Source: Bacteroidales bacterium UBA3868
Lineage (GTDB): Bacteria > Bacteroidota > Bacteroidia > Bacteroidales > WCHB1-69
Direction of reading: 5' to 3'
Assembly (NCBI GenBank): GCA_002392325.1
Contig: DGGS01000045.1
Coordinates: 1-8,221 of the forward strand
DNA length: 8,221 nucleotides
In this document: piece after piece, positions 1 to 5,503 of the stretch
Position numbering within the stretch: position 1 is the first letter of the stretch
Layout of the letters: every line of letters begins with the position of its first letter
The notes under the pieces: generated by a model
What the model was told of the DNA's origin: nothing
Database searches by the model: none
Seen by the model: only the letters and a program-made list of their open reading frames with translations
Translations under genes and position numbers: made by a program

Positions 1-425
1 CGGAAGCTTCCAACTGGAGAGATAAAATTGACGGCATCCGACAGGAAAACGCCCAAGACTCCACTACCAGGAAAAAAGTCTATTATGTGGTTGGTTTTGG
101 TGACGCCGGCGATTTCACCGCTCCTAAAAACACGCACATCAACGAAATTATCGAATTGGCTGGTTGTGAGAATGTTGGAAAGAAATTATCCACTTGGAAT
201 ATCAGCCGTGAGGTTCTCTTTGAGGCCAATCCCGACATCATTTTAATCCGAAAGGAAGACAAAGAGGCATTCTGCAACCAATATCCATACACCTTGCTTC
301 CCGCCGTAAAAGAGAATCGGGTTTATCCGATTGAAAGCGGATGGATTGACATCGTCTCGCCGCGAAACATCAAAGCTGTGGACATGATTCGGAAAATCAA
401 GAAGGATATTTCTACCGGCGAATAA
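1..425 (+). CDS. ABC transporter periplasmic substrate-binding protein, C-terminal part (BtuF/FepB-like), partial at 5' end
   Basis: The reading frame is open from the left edge (first full codon at base 3) to a TAA at 423-425, giving about 140 residues without a start. The fold matches the C-terminal lobe of class III periplasmic binding proteins (PF01497, BtuF/FhuD/HmuT type). A beta-strand region VYYVVGFGDAG leads into a helix HINEIIELAGCENVG, then ISREVLFEANPDIILI, then RVYPIESGWIDIVSPRNIKAVDMI. The last segment corresponds to the conserved 'S.W..R.SPR...A' end of BtuF. Such proteins deliver cobalamin, haem or ferric siderophores to an inner-membrane permease. The substrate cannot be assigned from this fragment, and the N-terminal lobe, signal peptide and neighbouring permease genes lie outside the window. 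The 3' end overlaps the convergent gene by 14 bases and I see no hairpin terminator there. The family call is fairly secure; the substrate is unknown. Confidence 0.85.
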   Translation, partial: EASNWRDKIDGIRQENAQDSTTRKKVYYVVGFGDAGDFTAPKNTHINEIIELAGCENVGKKLSTWNISREVLFEANPDIILIRKEDKEAFCNQYPYTLLPAVKENRVYPIESGWIDIVSPRNIKAVDMIRKIKKDISTGE

Positions 426-1341
426 TGGTCACCACACCGGAAAGCGTCTGCTCAATGCCGTTGTCGCCTGTATAAAGGAACATATAGCGATACATTCCGT
501 CGGGACAATCGCCTCCGTCCCAAGTGTTTTCATAACTGTTACTCCTATACACAACCTGACCCGCACGGTTCCGCACCTCAAGTTTGCGTTGCATACAATT
601 CTCCAGACCCACAATCACAAATTTGTCATTAACCCCATCGCCATTGGGGGTGAAAACATTGGGAATCTCCAATTTGATGGGCGGAGTCCAATCTATCGCA
701 TCTTCTGGAAGTTGCTGAACAACAGGGTCTTGTTGCACGGCTTGCGCCACATGTGGGGATTGTACGGCCGGTTGCGGACGCATTTGCGCAGTCTGCACTC
801 CACTACTACCCTTCCCCACTCTGTTCTCCACTACCGGTGTTGTAACATTCACTGGCATCACAACAGGGATGGATTCGGTCACTTGGGTGTTTACAACCGG
901 TTGAACAGGTTGAACCTCATCCCTATTTTGATTGTTATTATTTGATACAGAATTATTTACAGACACAGGCTCGCCTGATGTATATTCGGTATATTGCAAC
1001 ACTTCCGGAGAAACGGGTTGGGACTGATCGCCCATCGTTTCCGAATCAACGGTGTCAACCAGAACAACCGGCTGTGACTCTTGGGGTTGTGTGGACTTGT
1101 CGCGCGTAAGCGCCACGGTGGCCACCGTAGCCACAGCAGCCACACCGACCACACCCGCCGCAATCTTGGCGGCCAGCGAACCGAGGAGGTGCCCGCCCTG
1201 CGATGTGGCAGACGCGGCCTGCGAGGCGGCCTGTTCAGCCCCTTGCGGCATCACTATATCCAACCGACTGCTGATTTTGTCCCAGCAATCGGGAGACGGG
1301 GTTGCCTTTTGGTGTGTCAATATGTCTTTTATGTTGTTCAT
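412..1341 (-). CDS. Single-pass membrane protein with T9SS type-B / gliding motility-associated C-terminal domain; putative anti-sigma partner
   Basis: This is a 309-residue protein with an ATG start at 1341 and a TAG stop at 412-414. Residues 1-30 form a short polar N-terminus with a SPDCWDKISSRLD segment, like the short cytoplasmic heads of Bacteroidota proteins encoded after ECF sigma genes. An Ala/Gln/Ser-rich linker (34-48) follows. Residues 60-78 are an Ala/Val transmembrane helix. Residues about 80-225 are a low-complexity stretch rich in Pro, Gln, Val, Ser and Asn. Residues 226-309 are a complete CHU_C/TIGR04131-type domain: it opens with IPNVFTPNGDGVNDKF, contains YENTWDGGDCPDGMYRYMF and ends in SGVVTIIRR. 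That domain normally directs secretion and surface attachment by T9SS. There is no N-terminal signal peptide; the only hydrophobic segment is internal. There is no zinc anti-sigma HxxxCxxC motif. The gene lies 56 bases after an ECF sigma gene on the same strand, so a membrane anti-sigma role is a reasonable inference. A surface-structure protein is the alternative. The domain call is secure; the regulatory role is not. Confidence 0.82.
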   Translation of the reverse strand: MNNIKDILTHQKATPSPDCWDKISSRLDIVMPQGAEQAASQAASATSQGGHLLGSLAAKIAAGVVGVAAVATVATVALTRDKSTQPQESQPVVLVDTVDSETMGDQSQPVSPEVLQYTEYTSGEPVSVNNSVSNNNNQNRDEVQPVQPVVNTQVTESIPVVMPVNVTTPVVENRVGKGSSGVQTAQMRPQPAVQSPHVAQAVQQDPVVQQLPEDAIDWTPPIKLEIPNVFTPNGDGVNDKFVIVGLENCMQRKLEVRNRAGQVVYRSNSYENTWDGGDCPDGMYRYMFLYTGDNGIEQTLSGVVTIIRR

Positions 1342-1350
1342 CTTCTATTC

Positions 1351-1391
1351 GTTGAGATGCACGACCGTTGAGACGCACGACCGCGCGTCTC
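1351..1391. repeat. REP-like element: 16-base tandem repeat plus inverted repeat
   Basis: Two 16-base units lie head to tail, GTTGAGATGCACGACC (1351-1366) and GTTGAGACGCACGACC (1367-1382), with one mismatch. Part of the second unit also pairs with the bases after it: GAGACGC (1370-1376) is the exact inverse of GCGTCTC (1385-1391) across an 8-base loop. The element fills most of the 56-base spacer between the sigma gene and its downstream membrane-protein gene. Small GAGACGCAC/GTGCGTCTC palindromes recur in many Bacteroidota and some other genomes. That this one is a dispersed family member is inference from that resemblance. A hairpin here could reduce read-through or mark an mRNA processing site. 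Confidence 0.65.
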
Positions 1392-1397
1392 TAATCA

Positions 1398-1943
1398 TTA
1401 TATTATTTGGTCAATCAACCATTTTCGGGCACGCTGGTAATATACCCTTACCGTGTTCTCATTCTTCTCCAATTCTTTTGCAATCTCCTTGAAACTATAT
1501 TCTTCCACTAATCTCAAATTAAAAATCACCCTCAAATCTTCAGGCATCTGCGCCACAATCTCCAGAACCTGTTTCGCTTCCAACCGGGTCACGATGGAGC
1601 CCTCCTTTTCCGTTATCGGCAATTGATAATCCTCCTTGTCGTCCAAACTGTCGTTCATCAAATGCCGTTTCTCCGCCCTGAAATGGGAAATGGCGGTTTT
1701 AACCATGATGGAACGGATCCACGATTCCAAAGAACTCTCTTTCCGATAGGAGGACAGGTTCTGGAACACGCCCATAAAACCGTCCACCATCACATCCTCC
1801 GCTTTCTCCTTACTGCCCACATAGCGCATGCACACGCCTAACATCGTAGGAGCAAACATCTCATACAGTTTACGTTGAGCATTGCGGTTGTTGTTCAGAC
1901 AACCGTCAATTAACTCTTGTATTTCCTGTTCTGTTGCTGCCAC
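1398..1943 (-). CDS. ECF-type RNA polymerase sigma factor (sigma-70 family)
   Basis: The gene encodes 181 residues from a GTG start at 1943 (no ATG is available close by) to a TAA at 1398-1400. Region 2 spans about residues 23-91: NAQRKLYEMFAPTMLGVCMR, then KAEDVMVDGFMGVFQNL (region 2.2, core-binding) and SLESWIRSIMVKTAISHFR (regions 2.3-2.4, -10 recognition). A linker of about 30 residues follows. Region 4 spans about 123-178, with MPEDLRVIFNLRLVEEYSFKEIA and a helix-turn-helix EKNENTVRVYYQRARKWL that reads the -35 element. Regions 1 and 3 are absent, as expected for an extracytoplasmic-function sigma. The downstream membrane protein is the natural candidate regulator. An ECF-like promoter directly against the start suggests autoregulation. 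P. gingivalis SigP is a known ECF sigma controlling T9SS genes; whether this gene is orthologous cannot be settled from the sequence alone. Confidence 0.92.
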   Translation of the reverse strand: MAATEQEIQELIDGCLNNNRNAQRKLYEMFAPTMLGVCMRYVGSKEKAEDVMVDGFMGVFQNLSSYRKESSLESWIRSIMVKTAISHFRAEKRHLMNDSLDDKEDYQLPITEKEGSIVTRLEAKQVLEIVAQMPEDLRVIFNLRLVEEYSFKEIAKELEKNENTVRVYYQRARKWLIDQII

Positions 1944-1949
1944 GATAAC

Positions 1950-1979
1950 TATGTCGCAAAAAAGAAGGAAAATGTTACA
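1950..1979 (-). promoter_or_regulatory. Putative ECF-sigma promoter of the sigma gene
   Basis: Read on the minus strand, TGTAACA (1979-1973) carries the AAC core typical of ECF -35 elements. It is followed, 17 bases after AAC, by CGACATA (1956-1950), which resembles ECF -10 elements (CGTA or CGTC types). The geometry matches SigW-type promoters (TGAAAC-N16/17-CGTA). The -10 box ends only six bases before the GTG codon, so transcription would begin at or beside the start codon and the mRNA could be leaderless. This is a sequence match only. Confidence 0.5.
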
Positions 1980-1992
1980 AGTGTGTAAGAAA

Positions 1993-2973
1993 TTAATTCA
2001 GTGATTTCACAATAGATTCCACCTCGCGGATATAATCACGCTTGTGCTCCTGCGGGGCATACACGAAACCGTCAATGGTAATGCATTGGCTGTTATCGGC
2101 ATTCTGCATCGTGAAACTATAGAACGGTCCACCCATCTTATCGCGCACAGAATCCCAGAAACCTCTCAATTCCAATCCATTATGATAGCGCAACTGGATA
2201 TTTTGCGCCAAGGGGAAGTCCTTCACATCAGCCACCTTAGGATATGCGCCATGCACCGCTCCCGCAATGTAGGCCTTGGTCACACTGTCTCTTTTGGCCA
2301 CCACATTCGCAGGATTTATGGTGTAGGCGGGAGTTTGGTAAATCATGATGAAACGGTCGTTTTTCGGGGTTCGGCAGCAGAGCCAGAGAAAATCATTCTC
2401 CTCGCGACCGACAAAATATTCGGTGGGAATCGTCATGGTGATGCCGAACTTTTCTTTAATCTTTTTCTCCACAGTCGGATTGTTCAGTTTGCGGTGGGCG
2501 TTTTGCAACCGCGCCAAATCATTGTCATACATAACTTTAATAATCTCATCCTGATGCTGCAAGAAGAGGGCGAGGCAGGAATCCAGATTGTTGCCACGAA
2601 TCTTCACCAGAATTTGCGGATTCGTATAAGGATTCTTCTCTATCTCAAAAGAATTGCCCGAATAATGTTGTTTGCAGTCAAACTGCACGATGTTGCGATG
2701 GCGGGTGAATGAGGCCAGAAAATCCTTGTTGCTGCATTGAATCACATCAAACATGGGTTCTATCTGGTTGATAGCCGGTTGTGGCTGCTGCAGCACATCA
2801 TAAATGGCTTTCATGGCCGCTTTGGTCCAATAATTGGAATCTATGGCCAGAATCATTTCTCCGGCTTTCCCGGTGGAGAAGTTGTCGGACTTGAACGCTG
2901 GCACGGATTTCTGCTTGCAACCGACACCCACAAGCAAAAGCGTCGCAATGGCAATATAGAATAATTTTTTCAT
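1993..2973 (-). CDS. DUF4837 family lipoprotein
   Basis: This is a 326-residue protein from ATG at 2973 to TAA at 1993-1995. I chose this start because it opens directly with a lipoprotein signal peptide, MKKLFYIAIATLLLVGVGC. Cys19 is the likely lipidation site, although GVG before it is a weaker lipobox than LxG/A. The frame stays open upstream to 3093, but that extension would cross the divergent promoters and the dprA start. Features typical of DUF4837 (PF16125) include MILAIDSNYW near the mature N-terminus, IEPMFDVIQCSNKDF, the RNIVQFD strand, KIKEKFGITMTIP in the middle, ENDFLWL, VAKRDSVTKAYI, ELRGFWDSVRDKMGGPF, and DGFVYAPQEHKRDYIREVE at the end. Length is normal for the family. Function is unknown; it probably sits on the periplasmic side of the cell envelope. 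The sigma gene begins 49 bases downstream, but that gene seems to have its own promoter. Confidence 0.9.
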   Translation of the reverse strand: MKKLFYIAIATLLLVGVGCKQKSVPAFKSDNFSTGKAGEMILAIDSNYWTKAAMKAIYDVLQQPQPAINQIEPMFDVIQCSNKDFLASFTRHRNIVQFDCKQHYSGNSFEIEKNPYTNPQILVKIRGNNLDSCLALFLQHQDEIIKVMYDNDLARLQNAHRKLNNPTVEKKIKEKFGITMTIPTEYFVGREENDFLWLCCRTPKNDRFIMIYQTPAYTINPANVVAKRDSVTKAYIAGAVHGAYPKVADVKDFPLAQNIQLRYHNGLELRGFWDSVRDKMGGPFYSFTMQNADNSQCITIDGFVYAPQEHKRDYIREVESIVKSLN

Positions 2974-2992
2974 CGTTTTGGATCTTTGTTGA

Positions 2993-3023
2993 TTTGCAAA
3001 AATACAAAATAATATTATCTTTG
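2993..3023 (+). promoter_or_regulatory. Bacteroides-type promoter for dprA
   Basis: TTTG at 2993-2996 and TATCTTTG at 3016-3023 are separated by exactly 19 bases. This matches the Bacteroidota housekeeping consensus TTTG-N19/21-TAnnTTTG without mismatch. The expected transcription start near 3030 would leave a leader of about 20 bases before the dprA ATG at 3049. Confidence 0.75.
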
Positions 3024-3027
3024 CAAT
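2997..3027 (-). promoter_or_regulatory. Bacteroides-type promoter for the DUF4837 gene, superimposed on the dprA promoter
   Basis: On the minus strand, ATTG (3027-3024) and TATTTTTG (3004-2997) are separated by 19 bases. The -7 element is a perfect TAnnTTTG and the -33 has one mismatch to TTTG. The expected transcription start near 2990 lies about 17 bases before the lipoprotein ATG at 2973. The footprint is almost the same as that of the opposing dprA promoter. Confidence 0.65.
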
Positions 3028-3048
3028 ATGAAAATAAAATAGTTTCTC

Positions 3049-4155
3049 ATGCATTATTCTGAAGATTTTTACCGCCTTGCCATACAGCATCAAAAAGGGT
3101 ATGGACCGGCTTCCATCAAGAAAATGTTACAGCTGGCAGGTTCCGCCACGCAGATTTTTGAAGAACCTGAAACCTGGCGGAAAGCGCTCCGCAACGCCAA
3201 AAAGCATTTGGCGCTTCCCGCCATTGACAGCGGAATACGCCGTCTGGTGGATGCCGAACTGAAACAAATGGACCGGGCCGGCATCCGACTCTGTTTTTAC
3301 AGCGACAAGAGCTTTCCCTACCGGCTCAAGTTGTGCCCTGACGGCCCGCTTGCCTTCTATTATTTGGGCAATGGGGGATTCAACATGGCTCATTCATTGG
3401 CTTTTGTAGGCACCCGTAACGCCTCCGAATACGGGAGACAATGTGTGGACAAAATCCTACGCGAACTGAAGGGAAGCGATATCGTGACGATTAGCGGACT
3501 GGCGTATGGAATTGACACTGAAGCACATAAAAAATCTATCGAGAACCAATTGCGCACAATTGCCGTTTTAGGCAGCGGTTTGGGGGTCATTTATCCTTAT
3601 TCCAACAAGGATTTGGCGCAACGGATTGTGGATCACGGGGGCACGCTCATCAGTGAGTTTTCCTACAACACCCAACCAGATCGTTTGAATTTTCCAAAGC
3701 GCAACCGGATCATCGCGGGCATGAGCGACGCGACCTTGGTGGCGGAGAGCGGAGAGAAGGGCGGGAGCATCATCACCGCATATTTGGCGCACTCCTACAA
3801 TCGGGATGTGCTGGCCATTCCGGGGCAAATACACGACCCTATGCATTTGGGCTGCCACCAACTCATCCGGAAAAATGTGGCCGCCCTCATCACATCCGGC
3901 GACGACATTATGGACATCATGAACTGGAAGGGTGCGCTGAACGCCGGAGCACAAACCCAATTGTTCGTCGAACTCAACGAAAATGAGCAATCTCTGGTGG
4001 ATTTGCTCCGTGGGCAAGTCGCTGTTCCCATCGACAAAATTACGGAACATTTTCCAAATTACACCCCTTCACAACTGGCCGGAATGCTTTTGGAACTGGA
4101 GTTAAAAAATGTAATCACCTGTAAACCAGGCAAATCATACGCCATTAAACTATGA
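3049..4155 (+). CDS. dprA: DNA-processing protein DprA (Smf)
   Basis: This 368-residue protein protects incoming single-stranded DNA in the cytoplasm and loads RecA onto it during natural transformation. Residues 1-60 are the N-terminal helical (HhH/SAM-like) region with QKGYGPASIKKML. The Rossmann-like DNA-binding domain spans about 115-295. Its family signatures are VGTRNASEYG (120-129), ISGLAYGID (148-156), AVLGSGLGVIYPYSN (172-186), the basic FPKRNRIIAG (215-224), ESGEKGGSIITA (233-244) and AIPGQIHDPMHLGCHQLIR (256-274). A C-terminal winged-helix domain (about 307-368) is present, as in many Gram-negative DprA proteins. Length and all core motifs are normal, so it looks functional. The ATG at 3049 is favoured because it follows a perfect promoter. 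The gene is divergent from the lipoprotein gene and 75 bases upstream of the ferredoxin start. DprA is also widespread in bacteria not known to be competent, so its presence alone does not prove transformation. Confidence 0.97.
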   Translation: MHYSEDFYRLAIQHQKGYGPASIKKMLQLAGSATQIFEEPETWRKALRNAKKHLALPAIDSGIRRLVDAELKQMDRAGIRLCFYSDKSFPYRLKLCPDGPLAFYYLGNGGFNMAHSLAFVGTRNASEYGRQCVDKILRELKGSDIVTISGLAYGIDTEAHKKSIENQLRTIAVLGSGLGVIYPYSNKDLAQRIVDHGGTLISEFSYNTQPDRLNFPKRNRIIAGMSDATLVAESGEKGGSIITAYLAHSYNRDVLAIPGQIHDPMHLGCHQLIRKNVAALITSGDDIMDIMNWKGALNAGAQTQLFVELNENEQSLVDLLRGQVAVPIDKITEHFPNYTPSQLAGMLLELELKNVITCKPGKSYAIKL

Positions 4156-4168
4156 AAAAAAATTATAG

Positions 4169-4197
4169 TCTGCGAATGAAAAAATAATGTATTTTTG
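4169..4197 (+). promoter_or_regulatory. Bacteroides-type promoter for the ferredoxin gene
   Basis: TATTTTTG at 4190-4197 is a perfect TAnnTTTG -7 element followed by T. The -33 element is weak: the nearest candidate is TCTG at 4169-4172 with a short 17-base spacing. Transcription starting near 4203 would give a leader of about 28 bases, very rich in A and without a Shine-Dalgarno sequence, as is usual in this phylum. The ferredoxin therefore probably has its own transcript beside any read-through from dprA. Confidence 0.55.
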
Positions 4198-4230
4198 TCC
4201 CATTAAAAACAACAACTAAACTTAAAAAAA

Positions 4231-4401
4231 ATGGCTTACAAAATTAATCCGGATCTTTGCGCAGCTTGTGGCACATGCCAAGGTGAATGCCCTCAAGAAG
4301 CTATTTCTGAAGGCGCTGCATACTCTATCAACCCTGATCTCTGCATCGAATGTGGCGCATGCGCTGATGTATGCCCCTGCGAAGCAATCAGCTTAGAGTA
4401 A
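4231..4401 (+). CDS. 2[4Fe-4S] ferredoxin (clostridial/bacterial type)
   Basis: This small gene encodes 56 residues, ATG at 4231 to TAA at 4399-4401. It is a complete bacterial-type ferredoxin, a soluble cytoplasmic low-potential electron carrier. Two CxxCxxCxxxCP motifs are present: Cys10, 13, 16, 20 followed by Pro21, and Cys38, 41, 44, 48 followed by Pro49. By family rule each cluster takes three ligands from one motif and the fourth from the other. The two halves are internal duplicates, each starting with INPDLC (residues 5-10 and 33-38). The insertion loop found in longer Alvin-type ferredoxins is absent. An extra cysteine, Cys50, follows the second motif. The overall charge is acidic, as usual. 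Likely partners are pyruvate or 2-oxoacid:ferredoxin oxidoreductases or hydrogenases, none of which is encoded here. The strong -7 element and the terminator suggest a monocistronic transcript. Confidence 0.96.
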   Translation: MAYKINPDLCAACGTCQGECPQEAISEGAAYSINPDLCIECGACADVCPCEAISLE

Positions 4402-4419
4402 TCTGAAAAGATTTTGAGT

Positions 4420-4452
4420 AAAAAAAAGAGGGTCAATCGACCCTCTTTTTTT
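4420..4452. terminator. Bidirectional intrinsic terminator between the ferredoxin and ompH genes
   Basis: A perfect 7-base stem GAGGGTC (4428-4434) / GACCCTC (4439-4445) with loop AATC is flanked by eight A residues on the left and seven T residues on the right. The stem can be extended by A-T pairs from those tracts. It can therefore terminate transcription from both sides. The TAA stop of the minus-strand gene (4451-4453) overlaps the T-tract. Confidence 0.9.
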
Positions 4453-4951
4453 ATTTGATACCCAATTGCGTTCGGACCGCTTTCGTCAAATCCTCACTTT
4501 CAGCGTAAAACGCCAAGGTGGAGATATCGAACACATAGGTGTATTTCCCGTTTTCGGCCACCGCCTTGATGGCGGCAATCAGATTGTCTTGGAAAGGTTT
4601 CAGCAATTCCATTTGTTTTTCCTGCAACTCCTGTTCGCTTTTGGCGGCGAACTCTTGAAGGCGGGCGTACATCTTCGTCAGTTCGTCCTCCTTCACTTTC
4701 AAGATAGCGGCAGACGCCCCGGACATAGCCATTTTCTTATACTCCGCCTCTTTGGTTTGCAACTCTTCCGCCATCAGTTGCCCGGTTTCCTGCAACTCTT
4801 TCTGAAGATTCAGCAAGTTTGTCTGGGCAGTGTCAATGCCAGGCATTTCTTTCATGATAGCCGCATAGTCAACATGTCCAAATTTGGCCTTCTGCGCAAA
4901 ACCTGTCAAGGAAAAGCAAAGCGCAACCAGAATTATGATATACTTTTTCAT
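4451..4951 (-). CDS. OmpH/Skp family periplasmic chaperone, paralogue 3 (operon-distal)
   Basis: This is a 166-residue protein from ATG at 4951 to TAA at 4451-4453. Skp-family proteins (PF03938) are trimeric periplasmic chaperones that hold unfolded outer-membrane proteins on their way to the BAM complex. A signal peptide, MKKYIIILVALCFSLTGFA, ends before Gln20. The mature start KFGHVDYAAIMKEMPGIDT matches the short beta-strand region of Skp. A long Lys/Glu/Gln-rich helical part (about residues 40-115) would form the coiled-coil arm. QMELLKPFQDNLIAAIKAVAENGKYTYVFD then gives the returning helix and closing strand. An alternative ATG at 4963 adds four residues and overlaps the upstream TAA as TAATG, which could couple translation. 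I prefer 4951 because both sister proteins start with MKK. It is closest in form to the middle paralogue (both contain MPGID and end in LGIK). Confidence 0.92.
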   Translation of the reverse strand: MKKYIIILVALCFSLTGFAQKAKFGHVDYAAIMKEMPGIDTAQTNLLNLQKELQETGQLMAEELQTKEAEYKKMAMSGASAAILKVKEDELTKMYARLQEFAAKSEQELQEKQMELLKPFQDNLIAAIKAVAENGKYTYVFDISTLAFYAESEDLTKAVRTQLGIK

Positions 4952-4962
4952 CTTAATGAGCA

Positions 4963-5460
4963 TTATTTAATTCCCAATTCTTTCTTAACCAAAGGGGTGA
5001 TATCGTCACCAGCGCCGTAATAAAGCAGAATCTTGGTGTCGAAAATATACGCATAACCGTTTGCCTTGGCCACTTTGTTGATGGCGTTCTGGATGGCATC
5101 CTGGAAAGGTTTGGCAAGCTCGTACTGTTTTTCCTCCAAATCATCTTGAGCGTTGGCTTGGAACTCCTGGATACGAGTGGCCAGATCCTGCAATTCCTTC
5201 TCACGCACTTGGCGCACAGCGGAAGACATGGTACCCACCTCACGGTCGAATTTGTCTTTCTTCTGCTGATACTCCGTCATCATACTCTCATACATGGTCT
5301 GAAGATCATCCTGGAAAGCTTTCAATTTAATTTGTAAAGAGTCAATTCCGGGCATCACCTCCAGAATCTCACCTGAGTTCACATGACCATACTTTTGCGC
5401 ATCGGCAGTGCCAACAGAGAACAAAAATGCAGCTGCGATGAGTAATAAAATCTTTTTCAT
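4963..5460 (-). CDS. OmpH/Skp family periplasmic chaperone, paralogue 2 (middle)
   Basis: This is a 165-residue protein from ATG at 5460 to TAA at 4963-4965. The signal peptide MKKILLLIAAAFLFSVGTADA has a classical ADA cleavage site before Gln22. The mature chain begins KYGHVNSGEILEVMPGIDS, the first strand and helix of the Skp fold. A charged helical hairpin (about 45-125) carries KELQDLATRIQEFQANAQDDL, followed by ELAKPFQDAIQNAINKVAKANGYAYIFD and the end LVKKELGIK. Length is close to the E. coli Skp precursor (161 residues). The gene sits 43 bases downstream of the first paralogue and abuts the third, so it is almost certainly co-transcribed with bamA. The likely role is delivering outer-membrane proteins to BamA. 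Specialisation relative to its sisters is unknown. Confidence 0.93.
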   Translation of the reverse strand: MKKILLLIAAAFLFSVGTADAQKYGHVNSGEILEVMPGIDSLQIKLKAFQDDLQTMYESMMTEYQQKKDKFDREVGTMSSAVRQVREKELQDLATRIQEFQANAQDDLEEKQYELAKPFQDAIQNAINKVAKANGYAYIFDTKILLYYGAGDDITPLVKKELGIK

Positions 5461-5503
5461 TGAAGTGTTATTTTTTTATGGTAAACTAATTATTTATCGT
5501 TGA

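Noticed and set aside
1351..1391. Start of a CRISPR array or an insertion-sequence end
   Set aside because: There are only two direct copies with no spacer between them, and no transposase or cas gene nearby.
1052..1492. Plus-strand open frame of 146 codons across the sigma/membrane-protein junction
   Set aside because: It crosses two real genes and the repeat in antisense. The Thr/Ala-rich protein is the complement of the Ala/Val transmembrane segment.
2044..2712. Long plus-strand open frame of 222 codons opposite the DUF4837 gene
   Set aside because: It is fully antisense to a well-conserved gene, has no recognisable domain or promoter, and the composition is that of a complement shadow.
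3028..3042. Mini-frame ATG AAA ATA AAA TAG before dprA, as a possible leader peptide
   Set aside because: The expected transcription start lies at about 3030, at or inside this ATG, so it is probably not on the mRNA. Four codons in AT-rich DNA is chance level.
2974..3093. 40-codon N-terminal extension of the DUF4837 protein
   Set aside because: It would run through both promoters and the dprA start, and would bury a clear lipoprotein signal peptide inside the protein.
3568..4050. Minus-strand open frame of 160 codons inside dprA
   Set aside because: It is antisense to the conserved Rossmann core of DprA with no family resemblance, so a shadow frame.
5461..5503. Internal promoter between the first and second ompH genes
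   Set aside because: The spacer is AT-rich but has no TAnnTTTG with a matching -33 element on the minus strand.
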